The translations under genes were made by a program, and so were the position numbers. Shown here piece after piece: positions 9,277 through 18,390 of a stretch of DNA of 64,000 bases. The notes below the pieces were generated by a model. The model was not told the DNA's origin. It made no database searches and saw nothing but the letters and a program-made list of their open reading frames with translations. This DNA is from Streptomyces sp. NBC_01210. Its GTDB lineage: Bacteria > Actinomycetota > Actinomycetes > Streptomycetales > Streptomycetaceae. Numbering within the stretch: position 1 is the first letter of the stretch; each line of letters opens with the position of its first letter. The stretch is from positions 1,302,001 through 1,366,000 of the forward strand of contig NZ_CP108549.1 in assembly GCF_036010325.1 (NCBI RefSeq), written 5' to 3'.

Positions 9277-10188
9277 ATGTACGACCCGACGCGGCTGGCG
9301 GCGCTGGTGGCGGTCGCGGAGGCCGGTTCGATCACCCGCGCCGCCGCCCGACTGGGCTACACCGCACCCGCGCTCTCCCAGCAGCTGGCCAAGCTGGAGC
9401 GGGAGGCGGGGGTGACCCTGCTGGTGCGGCACCATCGCGGGGCACGATTGACGGCCGCGGGCGAGCTGCTGGCAGCACGGGCCCGCCGAGTGCTGGACGA
9501 GATGGACCGGGCACGGCACGAGCTGGCGCGGCTGGCCGTTCTCTCCGGCGGACGCCTACGCGTCGGCACCTTCACCACGGTCGGCATCCATCTGCTGCCG
9601 CCGGTTCTGAGCGCCTTCCGCCGGGCCCATCCGGATGTGGAACTGACCGTCGCGGAATACGAGCCGCCGGGCGGGGTCCTGGCCGTGGCGGCCGGCGAGG
9701 TCGATCTTGCGCTGACGCATGCGTACGAACCGGCCGAGCCGGCTCCACCGCCGTCGGGGGTGGTTCTGGAACCACTGCTCGTGGAGGAGTTGGTGCTGGT
9801 GACGGCCCCCGGTCATGCGCTGGCGGGCGGCTCGGGCAGGCTGCCGGTGGCCGATCTCGCAGGACAGCCGCTGATCAGCAGCGCACCCTCGCATCCGCCG
9901 CGCAAGGGCGTGGAAGGAGCGTTGGCGCGGGCCGGGGCGACTCCCGCTGTGGTGGTCGAGTCACCCGGCTATGCGCTGGTGTGCGCACTGGTCAGTGCGG
10001 GGCTCGGCGTGGCGGTGGTGCCGGAAATGGTCGCCGCGATGGCCGCGACGCCGCTCGGTGTACGGCAGTTGGAACCGGCGGACTTCCGACGGACGATCTC
10101 GGTCGCGCACCGGGGCGATGAATCGTCCCCCGCGGCCGATTCACTGCGGGCTCTGCTGCGCGGCGCGTTCGGCCGCGCGGGGAGCTGA
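9277..10188 (+). CDS. LysR-family transcriptional regulator
   Basis: This 303-residue protein has an N-terminal winged helix (residues 1-60) reading MYDPTRLAALVAVAEAGSITRAAARLGYTAPALSQQLAKLE, the ArgP/LysR pattern. The periplasmic-binding-protein-like effector domain follows, with RVGTFTTVGIHLLPPVL opening it. The ATG at 9277 has AGAGGTGG upstream; an ATG 33 bases earlier overlaps the promoter dyad and is less likely. It is divergent from the LysE exporter and is probably its activator. Confidence 0.92.
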   Translation: MYDPTRLAALVAVAEAGSITRAAARLGYTAPALSQQLAKLEREAGVTLLVRHHRGARLTAAGELLAARARRVLDEMDRARHELARLAVLSGGRLRVGTFTTVGIHLLPPVLSAFRRAHPDVELTVAEYEPPGGVLAVAAGEVDLALTHAYEPAEPAPPPSGVVLEPLLVEELVLVTAPGHALAGGSGRLPVADLAGQPLISSAPSHPPRKGVEGALARAGATPAVVVESPGYALVCALVSAGLGVAVVPEMVAAMAATPLGVRQLEPADFRRTISVAHRGDESSPAADSLRALLRGAFGRAGS

Positions 10189-10205
10189 CGGCCGGACAGC
10201 GGTGG

Positions 10206-10637
10206 TCAGTTCTGGACCGGGACGATCCACGGCAGGGCGATCCACACGGTCTTGCCGCCCTCGGGGGTCGGTGCGACGGAGAGCTCTCCACCGCACTCGG
10301 CGGTCAGGCTGCGGATGATCACCATGCCGCGGCCGTTGTCCTGGCGTACGGCTGCGGGCAGCCGCTGCGGCCAGCGCGGGTGGCTGTCGGTGACGCCGAT
10401 GCGAAGCTGCTCGTCCCGATCGAGACGGAGGTCCACGGTGAAGGTCGGCGACTGGCCGAAGGTGTGCTGGACGGCATTGGTGGCGAGTTCGGACACGATC
10501 AGCCGCACCGTGTCGACGGCCTCGGTCTCGATGGGCAGACCCCATTCGGCGATGACGTCTGTGGCGTATTTCCGGGCGGCGGAGACCGAGGCTGGATCGC
10601 TCGGCAGGGTGACGGAGGCTTCCTGATGGTCTGCCAT
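10206..10637 (-). CDS. HATPase_c serine-kinase-like (RsbW/anti-sigma type) protein
   Basis: This 143-residue single-domain ATP-binding protein is of the kind abundant in streptomycetes. The N-box VSELATNAVQHT, the G1-like GVTDSHPRWP and G2-like DNGRGMVIIRSL are visible. It may phosphorylate or sequester a partner rather than signal from the membrane; no sensor or membrane region is present. The start MADHQEAS at 10637 matches the family; upstream frames have no SD. It faces the XRE/DUF5753-DUF397 pair, making a WhiJ-like three-gene set. Confidence 0.88.
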   Translation of the reverse strand: MADHQEASVTLPSDPASVSAARKYATDVIAEWGLPIETEAVDTVRLIVSELATNAVQHTFGQSPTFTVDLRLDRDEQLRIGVTDSHPRWPQRLPAAVRQDNGRGMVIIRSLTAECGGELSVAPTPEGGKTVWIALPWIVPVQN

Positions 10638-10762
10638 GGCGACGCTGTCCCTTTCCCACCGGGCCGGCTCCGACTCGTAGCGGATGAAATGCGAGGGCGG
10701 CCACGGATTGCGCTTCGCGCCAGAGTGCCACTGATCGTGCCGTCGAGGGCGGCGATCCACCA

Positions 10763-10778
10763 AGATATGCATATATCT
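10763..10778. promoter_or_regulatory. AT-rich inverted repeat between ATPase and XRE genes
   Basis: AGATAT (10763-10768) and ATATCT (10773-10778) flank four bases in a 279-base divergent gap. A 12-of-16 A/T block is conspicuous in DNA this GC-rich. Next to it, AGCAG/CTGCT arms lie near 10789-10804. The site is well placed as an operator for the XRE protein controlling both directions. The rest of the gap shows purine-rich GGAAGGACGG-type repeats leading to the SD of the XRE gene. Confidence 0.5.
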
Positions 10779-10916
10779 GTCGCTCGAAGCAGTGAACTCT
10801 GCTACGCGAGACCGTATTTGGGCAGAGACTCGCACTTTGGTCCCGGCCGGAAGGTCAGTGCGACGGAAGAGCAGCCGGAAGGACGGAAAAGCCGGAAGGA
10901 CGGGAAGGAGCGGGCG

Positions 10917-11774
10917 ATGCAGCACGGTCCCGCGGTACGCCGCCGCAAGCTCGGCGAGGAGTTGCGGAGGCTGCGCCTGGCCGCGGGCCTCACCAGCCGG
11001 GATGCCGCACGGCTCGCCGGCTGGCACCAGTCGAAGGTGAGCCGGATCGAGACCGGTATAAGCGGGGTCAAGGCGTCGGATGTGACCCTGCTGCTGGATG
11101 TGTACACAGTGGCTGATCCTCAACTGCGCACGCTGCTCGAGACCTTGGCCGGTGCGGCCGACGGCATGGGCAGCGGCTGGTGGCATGCGTACCGCGGGCT
11201 GCTCCCGCCCGAGTACCGGGACTTCATCAGTTTGGAGGACCAGGCCTGCGCCGCACGGACGCTGGAGACCTCGGTGGTGCCCGGGCTGCTGCAGACCCCG
11301 GACTATGCGCGCGCGGTGACCCGGGCGGCGCTGGCGGATCTGCCCGCCACGACGGTGAACTCGCTGGTGGAGGTGAGGCTGGCCCGCCAGTCGGTACTCC
11401 GCGCGGAGAAGCCGTTGGAGCTGAGCGCGGTGCTCGACGAGGCGGTGCTGCGGCGCGAGGTGGGGGGTCGGCGGGTGATGCGCGAACAATTGCGAGGGCT
11501 GGCGGAGACGGCACAACTGCCCCATGTGCGGCTGCAGGTACTGCCGTTCTCGGTCGGCGGCTATGCCGGCCTCACGGGCCCTTTCGTAATTTTCTCTTTT
11601 CCGAACACTTCTGATCTGGACGTGGTTGTTCTCGACCACTTGACGAGTAGCCTCTACCTCGAGCGGAAGGAAGACCTCGAGGTGTACTGCGCCGCCTTCC
11701 ACGCGATGCAGGCGCGGGCCCTTGCACCCGAGGACTCATTGGATCTCATCGCCCGGATCAGTGACGGCTCGTAG
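10917..11774 (+). CDS. XRE-family regulator with DUF5753 (WhiJ-like)
   Basis: This 285-residue protein has an N-terminal helix-turn-helix at about residues 12-60 (LRLAAGLTSRDAARLAGWHQSKVSRIETG) and a DUF5753 domain from about 85 to 275, beginning with the YRGLLPPEYRDFISLE region. In Streptomyces, WhiJ and its many paralogues combine these domains and act in development with a DUF397 protein and an ATPase. The SD GGGAAGGAG precedes the ATG. The DUF397 gene starts 13 bases after its stop. Confidence 0.93.
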   Translation: MQHGPAVRRRKLGEELRRLRLAAGLTSRDAARLAGWHQSKVSRIETGISGVKASDVTLLLDVYTVADPQLRTLLETLAGAADGMGSGWWHAYRGLLPPEYRDFISLEDQACAARTLETSVVPGLLQTPDYARAVTRAALADLPATTVNSLVEVRLARQSVLRAEKPLELSAVLDEAVLRREVGGRRVMREQLRGLAETAQLPHVRLQVLPFSVGGYAGLTGPFVIFSFPNTSDLDVVVLDHLTSSLYLERKEDLEVYCAAFHAMQARALAPEDSLDLIARISDGS

Positions 11775-11787
11775 GGAGGCACCCCCC

Positions 11788-11994
11788 ATGTCCGACTGCC
11801 TCGCACAGGACGGCTCAGCGTGGCGGCGCAGCAGCCGCAGCACGGGAATGAACAACTGCGTCGAGGCGGCCCTGCTGCCCGACGACACTCTCGCCGTACG
11901 GGACTCGAAGAACATCGCGCGTCAAGCGGTGTGCTTCTCCCCGGCGGCCTGGTCGCGCTTCCTCGGCGCGCTCCACGAAGGGAGCGTCAACTGA
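11788..11994 (+). CDS. DUF397 small protein (WhiJ partner type)
   Basis: This is a 68-residue DUF397 protein: WRRSSRSTGMNNCVEAALL, then VRDSKN and the FSPAAWSRFLGAL terminus. DUF397 proteins are the small third component of WhiJ-like loci and are thought to relieve repression by the XRE partner. It is cotranscribed with the XRE gene. Its last 8 bases overlap the 3' end of bioF, read from the other strand. Confidence 0.9.
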   Translation: MSDCLAQDGSAWRRSSRSTGMNNCVEAALLPDDTLAVRDSKNIARQAVCFSPAAWSRFLGALHEGSVN

Positions 11995-13132
11995 CCGGCG
12001 CGGTCCCGGTGATCGTGGCGATCGCCGACTCGACCTGCTGATCCGTCAGATCCGCCCGTGCCGTGAGCCTGATCCGGGAGATGCCGTCGGGCACCGACGG
12101 CGGCCGGAAGCAGCCCACGACAAGCCCGGCGGTACGGCAGTCGGCGGCCCAGCGCAGAGCGGCCTCCGGTGACGGCGCCCGCACGGAGACCACGGCCGCG
12201 TCCGGACGTGCGGCGGTCAGACCGGCCTCCGTCAGCCTGCGGTGAAGCATCCCGGCGACCGCGCGGGCCCGGCCGGCCAGCTCGGGCTCGCGGCCCAGCA
12301 GCCGCAGGCTCGCCAGGGCGGCTCCCGCCGCGGCGGGAGCCAGGCCCGTGTCGAAGATAAAGGTGCGCGCGGTGTTGACCAGGTGGTCGATGACCCGCGC
12401 CGGGCCGAGGACCGCTCCGCCCTGGCTGCCGAGGGATTTGGACAGGGTCAGCGTGGCGACGACGCCGTCGTGACCCGCGATGCCCGCGGCGTCCAGCGCT
12501 CCGCGGCCGCCATCGCCGAGTACACCGAGACCGTGCGCGTCGTCGACGAGCAGCGCGGCGCCGTGCTCGCGGCAGGCGTCGGCGAGGCCGGGCAGGGGCG
12601 CGGCGTCGCCGTCCACCGAGAAGACCGAGTCGGTGACCGCGAGGGCCCGCTGCCCGGAGTGCGCGTCGAGTGTCTTGCGTACGGCATCGACATCGGCGTG
12701 CGTGACAACCGCGGTCTCCGCACGCGAAAGCCGGCAGCCGTCGACGATCGAGGCGTGATTGCCCGCGTCGGAGACGATCAGTGAGCCGCGGCCGCTCAGC
12801 GCGGTCACGGCGGCGAGGTTGGCGGCATACCCGGACGACAGGACGAGGGCGGCCTCGAATCCGCAGAAGGCGGCCAGTTCCCGCTCCAGCTCGGCGTGGA
12901 GTGCGGTGCTGCCCGTGACAAGCCGGGAGCCGGTGGCCCCCGCGCCCCAGCGGCGGGCCGCCTCGGCCGCCGCCTCGGTGACCTCCGGGCGGCGGGTCAG
13001 GCCCAGATAGTCATTGCTGGCGAGATCCAGCAGCTCGGAGTCCGCGGCGCGCGGCCGGAGTGTACGCACGAGGCCCGCGCGCTCACGGCGGCGCGACTCG
13101 TCGTCGATCCACTCGAAAGGATCCTGGGGCAT
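11987..13132 (-). CDS. bioF: 8-amino-7-oxononanoate synthase (biotin synthesis)
   Basis: BioF condenses pimeloyl-thioester with L-alanine, the first step of the biotin ring pathway. The 381-residue PLP enzyme shows ASNDYLGL (39-46), GSRLVTGS, the cofactor Asp/His block [10 protein letters not shown] (195-204) and the PLP lysine Lys232 in [11 protein letters not shown]. The longer frame upstream crosses the bio promoter region; [13 protein letters not shown] is the family start. It is divergent from bioB-bioA-bioD, so the four genes form one biotin locus. No bioC or bioH is visible. Confidence 0.96.
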   Translation of the reverse strand: MPQDPFEWIDDESRRRERAGLVRTLRPRAADSELLDLASNDYLGLTRRPEVTEAAAEAARRWGAGATGSRLVTGSTALHAELERELAAFCGFEAALVLSSGYAANLAAVTALSGRGSLIVSDAGNHASIVDGCRLSRAETAVVTHADVDAVRKTLDAHSGQRALAVTDSVFSVDGDAAPLPGLADACREHGAALLVDDAHGLGVLGDGGRGALDAAGIAGHDGVVATLTLSKSLGSQGGAVLGPARVIDHLVNTARTFIFDTGLAPAAAGAALASLRLLGREPELAGRARAVAGMLHRRLTEAGLTAARPDAAVVSVRAPSPEAALRWAADCRTAGLVVGCFRPPSVPDGISRIRLTARADLTDQQVESAIATITGTAPVS

Positions 13133-13277
13133 GGTGGTCCGGTCCTTTTGTAGGCAGCGCACAGACCCTAGCCGGACCGGCTCGAGGAACGGATGTGGCC
13201 ATGCACACACCTCAAACATGCTCTGTTGTGGAGTTCCTCCTTGGCCGCGGCATGTGCCATACGTCAGGATCTGGACC
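13133..13277. promoter_or_regulatory. Divergent promoter region of the biotin locus
   Basis: This 145-base gap separates bioF (leftward) and bioB (rightward) and must contain both promoters. A loose dyad with arms CCTCAAACA and TGTTGTGGAG lies near 13207-13235, and an ATG-rich region follows. I see no clear match to a BirA- or BioQ-type operator. Regulation cannot be assigned from the sequence. Confidence 0.35.
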
Positions 13278-14429
13278 ATGGACCTGCTGAACACGCTGGT
13301 GGAGAAGGGGTTGCGGCGCGAGCTGCCGACCCGTGAAGAAGCGCTCGCCGTGCTGGCGACCTCCGACGACGATCTGCTCGAAGTGGTGGCCGCGGCCGGC
13401 AAGGTGCGCCGACAGTGGTTCGGACGGCGGGTGAAGCTGAACTATCTCGTCAATCTGAAGTCGGGACTGTGCCCCGAGGACTGCTCGTACTGCTCCCAGC
13501 GGCTGGGGTCCAAGGCGGAGATCCTCAAGTACACCTGGCTGAAGCCCGATGAGGCCTCGCAGGCGGCGGCCGCCGGTGTGGCCGGGGGCGCGAAGCGGGT
13601 CTGCCTGGTCGCGAGCGGCCGCGGCCCGACGGACCGGGATGTCGACCGGGTCTCGAAGACCATCGAGGCGATCAAGGAGCAGAACGAGGGCGTCGAGGTC
13701 TGTGCCTGTCTCGGGCTGCTCTCCGACGGGCAGGCGGAGCGGCTGCGGGACGCGGGCGCCGACGCGTACAACCACAACCTCAATACGTCCGAAGGGACAT
13801 ACGGGGACATCACCACCACCCACACCTACGCCGACCGGGTGGACACGGTGCACCAGGCGCAGGCCGCGGGTCTCTCCGCGTGCTCCGGGCTGATCGCGGG
13901 CATGGGCGAGAGCGACGCGGACCTGGTTGACGTCGTCTTCTCGCTCCGCGAGCTCGACCCGGACTCGGTACCGGTGAACTTCCTGATCCCCTTCGAGGGC
14001 ACGCCGCTGGCCAAGGAGTGGAACCTCACCCCGCAGCGCTGCCTGCGGATTCTCGCGATGACGCGGTTCGTCTGCCCCGACGTCGAAGTGCGGCTCGCCG
14101 GCGGCCGCGAGGTGCATCTGCGCTCGATGCAGCCGCTCGCGCTGAACCTGGTCAACTCGATCTTCCTCGGCGACTATCTGACCAGCGAGGGTCAGGCGGG
14201 CAAGGCCGACCTCGACATGATCACGGACGCGGGCTTCGAGGTGGAGGGCACGGACACGACGACGCTGCCCGAGCACCGGGGCGGGGGCTGCGCGTCGGTG
14301 TGCGGCGGCGGTGACGCTGCTGCCGCCGAGACTCCGGCGCAGACCTCGTCCGAGGTCCCGGCAGCGCGTACGGACCTGGTGGCGGTACGCCGCCGGGGCG
14401 CCGGTACGGATCTCGCGCCCAATGCCTGA
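13278..14429 (+). CDS. bioB: Biotin synthase (radical SAM)
   Basis: BioB inserts sulfur into dethiobiotin using two iron-sulfur clusters. The 383-residue protein carries the radical-SAM cluster motif Cys65-x3-Cys69-x2-Cys72 (CPEDCSYC) and the substrate-binding [12 protein letters not shown] segment. The C-terminal 50 residues form an Ala-rich tail containing [11 protein letters not shown], an extra Cys pair beyond the core enzyme. The ATG at 13278 lies just after the divergent promoter region. The stop overlaps bioA by 8 bases. Confidence 0.97.
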   Translation: MDLLNTLVEKGLRRELPTREEALAVLATSDDDLLEVVAAAGKVRRQWFGRRVKLNYLVNLKSGLCPEDCSYCSQRLGSKAEILKYTWLKPDEASQAAAAGVAGGAKRVCLVASGRGPTDRDVDRVSKTIEAIKEQNEGVEVCACLGLLSDGQAERLRDAGADAYNHNLNTSEGTYGDITTTHTYADRVDTVHQAQAAGLSACSGLIAGMGESDADLVDVVFSLRELDPDSVPVNFLIPFEGTPLAKEWNLTPQRCLRILAMTRFVCPDVEVRLAGGREVHLRSMQPLALNLVNSIFLGDYLTSEGQAGKADLDMITDAGFEVEGTDTTTLPEHRGGGCASVCGGGDAAAAETPAQTSSEVPAARTDLVAVRRRGAGTDLAPNA

Positions 14430-15717
14430 GTCCGGTTACGGCCCCCGCGAGCTGCTGGCGCTGGACCGGGCCCATGTCTGGCATCCGTACGGCCCCATGC
14501 CGGGCCGTACGGACCCGTTGATCGTGGAGTCCGCGTCCGGCGTACGGCTGCGGCTGGCCGAACCGGTGCACGGGCAGCGCGAGTTGATCGACGGCATGTC
14601 GTCCTGGTGGTCGGCGATCCACGGCTACAACCACCCGGTCCTCAACGAGGCGGCGCACGGCCAGCTGGAGCGGATGAGTCATGTGATGTTCGGCGGGCTC
14701 ACCCATGAGCCCGCCGTGCGGCTGGCCACCCGGCTGGTCGAGATCACGCCCGAGCCGCTGCGGCATGTCTTCCTCTGCGACTCCGGCTCCGTGTCGGTCG
14801 AGGTCGCGGTCAAGATGTGCCTGCAGTACTGGCGCTCGGTGGGCCGTCCGGCCAAGCAGCGGCTGCTGACCTGGCGCGGCGGCTATCACGGGGACACCTG
14901 GCAGCCGATGTCCGTGTGCGACCCCGAGGGTGGGATGCACGGGCTGTGGTCGGGGGTGCTGCCGCGCCAGATCTTCGCGGAGGCGCCGCCGGCGGAGTTC
15001 GAGGAGTCGTACGCGGCGGGCCTTCGGGAGCTTGTCGCGCGGCACGCGGACGAACTCGCCGCGGTGATCGTGGAGCCGGTGGTGCAGGGCGCCGGCGGGA
15101 TGCGGTTCCACTCCTCCGAGTATCTGAGGGTGCTGCGGAAGGCCTGCGACGAGCACGGAGTGCTGCTGATCTTCGACGAGATCGCGACCGGGTTCGGACG
15201 TACGGGTGCGCTCTTCGCGGCGGAGCACGCCGGTGTCTCGCCGGATGTGATGTGCCTGGGCAAGTCGCTGACCGGCGGCTACCTCACGATGGCGGCCACG
15301 CTGTGCTCCTCACGGGTGGCCGAGGGCATCTCGCGCGGCGAGGTCCCGGTCCTGGCGCACGGCCCGACGTTCATGGGGAACCCGCTGGCTTCGGCGGTCG
15401 CGTGCGCGTCGATCGACCTGCTGCTCGGCCAGGACTGGCAGCAGGAGGTCAAACGGCTTGAGGCGGGCCTGCGGGACGGGCTGGCCGGGGTCGAGGCGCT
15501 GCCGGGCGTGAAGGAAGTGCGTGTGCTGGGCGCGATCGGTGTCGTTCAGCTGGACCACGAGGTGGACATGGAGGCGGCGACGGAGGCGGCAGTACGCGAG
15601 GGCGTGTGGCTGCGGCCCTTCCGGGACCTGGTCTATGTGATGCCGCCGTATGTGACGGGGGACGAGGACTTGGCCCGGGTCTGCCGGGCCGTGACCGCGG
15701 CGGCGTCCGCGGGCTGA
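14422..15717 (+). CDS. bioA: Adenosylmethionine-8-amino-7-oxononanoate aminotransferase
   Basis: BioA converts KAPA to DAPA with SAM as the unusual amino donor. The 431-residue class III aminotransferase starts [26 protein letters not shown], where the HxWHPY region is typical of BioA. It shows [14 protein letters not shown], the cofactor Asp region [15 protein letters not shown], and the PLP Lys in [11 protein letters not shown]. The start overlaps the bioB stop, implying coupled translation. A GC-rich hairpin region separates it from bioD. Confidence 0.96.
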   Translation: MPESGYGPRELLALDRAHVWHPYGPMPGRTDPLIVESASGVRLRLAEPVHGQRELIDGMSSWWSAIHGYNHPVLNEAAHGQLERMSHVMFGGLTHEPAVRLATRLVEITPEPLRHVFLCDSGSVSVEVAVKMCLQYWRSVGRPAKQRLLTWRGGYHGDTWQPMSVCDPEGGMHGLWSGVLPRQIFAEAPPAEFEESYAAGLRELVARHADELAAVIVEPVVQGAGGMRFHSSEYLRVLRKACDEHGVLLIFDEIATGFGRTGALFAAEHAGVSPDVMCLGKSLTGGYLTMAATLCSSRVAEGISRGEVPVLAHGPTFMGNPLASAVACASIDLLLGQDWQQEVKRLEAGLRDGLAGVEALPGVKEVRVLGAIGVVQLDHEVDMEAATEAAVREGVWLRPFRDLVYVMPPYVTGDEDLARVCRAVTAAASAG

Positions 15718-15723
15718 CCAGAG

Positions 15724-15793
15724 CCGGGGCTCAGCCCCGGACCCCGGGAAAGGGTTGCGAGGGCCGGCGCCCCGCAACCTCTGCGGCGCCGGC
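15724..15793. terminator. Two strong hairpins between bioA and bioD
   Basis: The first hairpin is CCGGGGC (15724-15730), loop TCA, GCCCCGG (15734-15740). The second pairs GCCGGCGC..CCGCA near 15764-15776 with TGCGGCGCCGGC (15782-15793), with a small bulge. They sit just after bioA. They may attenuate or stabilise the bio transcript, or be a degenerate repeat element, since bioD follows 152 bases after bioA. Confidence 0.55.
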
Positions 15794-15869
15794 CGCGGCA
15801 GCCCCGGGCTCGCGGCGCGGGGCCCGAGCCGCAGGGCGTGCAGGTGAACAGAGAGACAGAGGCGTAGCA

Positions 15870-16583
15870 ATGGCAGTCATCGTCGTTACCGGGACCGGGA
15901 CCGAGATCGGTAAAACCGTCGTCACCGCCGCCGTTGCCGCGGTCGCGCGGGGGCGAGGCGCGTCCGTGGCCGTGGTGAAACCCGCGCAGACCGGGGTGGC
16001 TCCCGGCGAGGCGGGCGACGTGGACGAGGTGGTGCGGCTCGCCGGGCGTGTCAGCGGGGTTGAGATCGCGCGTTATCCCGAGCCTCTCGCTCCCGCGACC
16101 GCCGCGCTGCGCGCCGGGATGGACGCCGTCCGGCCGCGGGACATCGTCCAGGTCGTGGAGAAGCTGACCACGGAGCACGACCTGGTCCTGCTCGAAGGGG
16201 CCGGCGGCCTGCTCGTGCGGCTCGACGAGGAGGGGGCGACGCTCGCCGATGTCGCGGGGCTGCTCCGCGCGCCGCTGCTGGTCGTCGTACCCGCCGGGCT
16301 GGGGACGCTCAATACCACCACACTGACCGGGGAGGCCCTGCGCGCACGGGAGTTGGAGCAGCTCGGGGTGGTCGTCGGCAGCTGGCCCGCCGAGCCGGAT
16401 CTGGCCGCGCGATGCAATCTCGCGGAGCTGCCCGAGGCGGCCGGGGCGCCGCTCCTCGGGGCCGTGCCGCAAGGGGCCGCAGCGCTGGCTCCGGCCGAGT
16501 TCCGGGCGCGGGCCGCCAGTTGGCTCGCGCCCACCCTCGGCGGCGACTGGAACGCCGACGCGTTCAGCGCCGCCGTACGCTGA
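15870..16583 (+). CDS. bioD: Dethiobiotin synthetase
   Basis: BioD closes the ureido ring of DAPA with CO2 and ATP. The 237-residue P-loop protein has GTGTEIGKT at residues 8-16, KPAQTG with the substrate lysine near residue 37, and EGAGGLLVRL at the active site. The start at 15870 follows an AGAGAGACAGAGG purine block. It completes a bioBAD set on this strand. The last codons, AAVR, lie 4 bases before the next gene, which is probably cotranscribed. Confidence 0.96.
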   Translation: MAVIVVTGTGTEIGKTVVTAAVAAVARGRGASVAVVKPAQTGVAPGEAGDVDEVVRLAGRVSGVEIARYPEPLAPATAALRAGMDAVRPRDIVQVVEKLTTEHDLVLLEGAGGLLVRLDEEGATLADVAGLLRAPLLVVVPAGLGTLNTTTLTGEALRARELEQLGVVVGSWPAEPDLAARCNLAELPEAAGAPLLGAVPQGAAALAPAEFRARAASWLAPTLGGDWNADAFSAAVR

Positions 16584-16587
16584 CCCC

Positions 16588-16941
16588 ATGCGCGCACGGA
16601 TCGACGAGATCGTCTTCGACTGCCACGACCCCGCACGGCTTGTCCGCTTCTGGGCGGAGCTCCTGGGCGGGGAACCGGTGGACCGCAGCGCCGACTGGTC
16701 GTACATCGAACCGCCCGGTTTCGTACGGGTCGCCTTCCAGCGCGTACCCGAGGGCAAGTCCGTCAAGAACCGGCTTCACCTGGATCTCGACGCGGGCGAC
16801 GTCGACGCCGCGGCCGTCGAGGCGGTACGGCTCGGCGCCGTACGGGTGGGGGCGGTCGTGACCGACGACCAGGGACGGTTCCAGGTTCTGCGGGACCCGG
16901 AGGGAAACGAGTTCTGTTTCGTCGGCGGCTCGAGCGGCTGA
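16588..16941 (+). CDS. VOC/glyoxalase-like domain protein
   Basis: This 117-residue protein has a single vicinal-oxygen-chelate-like repeat pair. It starts MRARIDEIVFDCHDPARLVRFWAELLG, continues with RLHLDLDAGDVDAAAVEAVRLGA, and ends with VLRDPEGNEFCFVG, a common VOC terminus. This resembles the Glyoxalase_6 type of actinobacteria, where the substrate is usually unknown. It starts 4 bases after bioD, so it is probably cotranscribed, but a biotin role is not implied by the sequence. Confidence 0.85.
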   Translation: MRARIDEIVFDCHDPARLVRFWAELLGGEPVDRSADWSYIEPPGFVRVAFQRVPEGKSVKNRLHLDLDAGDVDAAAVEAVRLGAVRVGAVVTDDQGRFQVLRDPEGNEFCFVGGSSG

Positions 16942-17003
16942 CTGGCGCCGTACAGGGGGAGAATGGCGGTGTGACCGGCTCGTCCGTCCCAAGGAGGCCC
17001 GCG

Positions 17004-17678
17004 ATGCCTGTGCGCAGCACCAAAGTGCCCCGGGACGCCGTCCACCATCCCGTCTTCTCGCGCGTCTACGCCAAATTCAGTGGGCCGGCGGACGTCAGAG
17101 CGGGAATCGCGACCTACCGCCATGAGCTGCTGTCCGGTCTCTCGGGCCGGGTGATCGAGATCGGCGCGGGCAACGGTCTGAACTTCGCGCACTATCCGTC
17201 GGCGGTCTCCGAGGTGGTGGCGATCGAACCCGAGCGCACCCTGCGGAAGTTGGCGGTGGACGCCGCGCAGCGCTCCGATGTCCCGGTGGACGTGGTGCCG
17301 GGCGCGGCCGAGGCGCTGCCGGTCAAGAGCGAGGCGTTCGACGCGGCCGTGGTGTCCCTGGTGCTGTGCTCCGTACGGGATGTGCGGCGGGCGCTCTCCG
17401 AGATCAGACGAGTCCTGCGGCCCGGTGGTGAACTGCGGTTCTTCGAGCACGGGCTGGCCGATGGCCGGACCATGGCGAAGACCCAGCGCGTCCTGGACCG
17501 TACGGTCTGGCCGCTGCTCTTCGGCGGCTGTCACACCGCGCGGGACACCGTCGCCGAGATCGAGGCCGCCGGCTTCGATCTCGGGATGTACCGCAGGCTG
17601 CGGGTGCCGGAGAAGGGGCCGAGGACGCCCGCGTCCTCCTGCGTCCTCGGCGTGGCACGGCGGCCCGTCGGTGATTGA
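17004..17678 (+). CDS. Class I SAM-dependent methyltransferase
   Basis: This 224-residue methyltransferase starts MPVRSTKVPRDAVHHPVFSRVYAKFS. Motif I is VIEIGAGNGLNFAHYP, motif II gives the acidic VVAIEPE, and the LRPGGELRFFEHG segment is the motif III region of the Methyltransf_11 family. The start at 17004 is decided by a perfect AAGGAGG 7 bases upstream; a GTG 33 bases earlier lacks one. The closest kin are small-molecule or lipid methyltransferases of the UbiE/phosphatidylethanolamine type. The substrate is unknown. Confidence 0.9.
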   Translation: MPVRSTKVPRDAVHHPVFSRVYAKFSGPADVRAGIATYRHELLSGLSGRVIEIGAGNGLNFAHYPSAVSEVVAIEPERTLRKLAVDAAQRSDVPVDVVPGAAEALPVKSEAFDAAVVSLVLCSVRDVRRALSEIRRVLRPGGELRFFEHGLADGRTMAKTQRVLDRTVWPLLFGGCHTARDTVAEIEAAGFDLGMYRRLRVPEKGPRTPASSCVLGVARRPVGD

Positions 17679-17697
17679 GCCAGGCCTGATCAGGCGC

Positions 17698-18069
17698 TCA
17701 CCCGCGCCACTGCCGCAGCTCGTCGGCGATGGCCCTGACGTCCGCCTTGCCCTGCTTGACCAGCCGTGCCAGGTCCCGCACCTGCTCCGGCGAGGTGACC
17801 ACCCTCAGCCCGCTGGCGACGAGATAGCCGTAGGCGACGGCCGAGGCGAACATGGCGTTGGAGTGCTCGAGCGCGGGCACATGGAGCAGCAGCTGGAGCA
17901 GCGCGGCGGCCCTGGCATGCGGGTCGCTGTAGACGGCGATGCCGAATATCTCCGCCTCATGACGGCTGACGGCGGCGACGAGCGCGCCCCAGTCGGTGAC
18001 CTGCGGATCGCCGGGGGTCTTGTGCTCGGCGACCATGAGCAGCCAGGCGAGGTCGATCGAGAGGTTCAA
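17698..18069 (-). CDS. Fic/Doc-like toxin component with degenerate active-site motif
   Basis: This 123-residue all-helical protein begins MNLSIDLAWLLMVAEHKTPGDPQVTDWGAL. It is of the Streptomyces type annotated as a Fic-family toxin component. At the position of the Doc motif HxFxDxNxR it reads H63-VPALEHS-N71, so the Asp, Asn and Arg are absent and phosphate transfer to a target is doubtful. The start overlaps the antitoxin stop as ATGA. It may be a divergent toxin with another chemistry, or a non-catalytic partner. Confidence 0.75.
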   Translation of the reverse strand: MNLSIDLAWLLMVAEHKTPGDPQVTDWGALVAAVSRHEAEIFGIAVYSDPHARAAALLQLLLHVPALEHSNAMFASAVAYGYLVASGLRVVTSPEQVRDLARLVKQGKADVRAIADELRQWRG

Positions 18070-18362
18070 CGCTTGCCTGCGCGGCCGGTGCCTGTGTCCT
18101 TGTCCTTGCCCGCGCCTTTACCCGCGCCGTCACTCGCGCCGTCACTCGCGCCGAACTCGCCGAACTCCTCCGCGAACACGGACTCGTACTGCTTCATGAA
18201 GTCGGACGCCGCCTCGACAAAAGTACGTCCCACCTCACCCGCGTCCTGCTTGACGAGTTCCTCGATGTAGCGGTTCACGCTCATCCCGCGCTGAAGGGCC
18301 CGCTGGCGCGCTGCCTCGGCGGTGGTCTCGTCCACGCGTACATTCAACTGAGTCTTCGCCAC
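18066..18362 (-). CDS. Ribbon-helix-helix antitoxin
   Basis: This 98-residue protein has an N-terminal ribbon-helix-helix domain at residues 1-45: the strand KTQLNVRVDE, then helices TTAEAARQRALQRGMSVNRYIEELV. The rest is a linker helix and a low-complexity tail with ASDGASDGAGKGAGKDKDTGTG repeats, matching a 12-base tandem duplication in the DNA. It would bind the toxin through its C-terminal part and its own promoter through the RHH dimer. Two GCTAGC sites lie 7 bases upstream of its start. Confidence 0.85.
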   Translation of the reverse strand: MAKTQLNVRVDETTAEAARQRALQRGMSVNRYIEELVKQDAGEVGRTFVEAASDFMKQYESVFAEEFGEFGASDGASDGAGKGAGKDKDTGTGRAGKR

Positions 18363-18368
18363 ACCATC

Positions 18369-18390
18369 ACGCTAGCGCCAGAACGCTAGC
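18369..18390. promoter_or_regulatory. Operator of the RHH/Fic pair (two GCTAGC palindromes)
   Basis: ACGCTAGC occurs at 18369-18376 and 18383-18390, a 14-base spacing, immediately upstream of the antitoxin start at 18362. Each contains the perfect palindrome GCTAGC. Ribbon-helix-helix antitoxins typically bind tandem short palindromes next to their own start, so this is a strong autoregulatory operator candidate. Confidence 0.7.

Noticed and set aside
13133..13277. A BirA- or BioQ-type operator in the bio promoter region
   Set aside because: Only a loose dyad is present and it does not match a known biotin-operator consensus.
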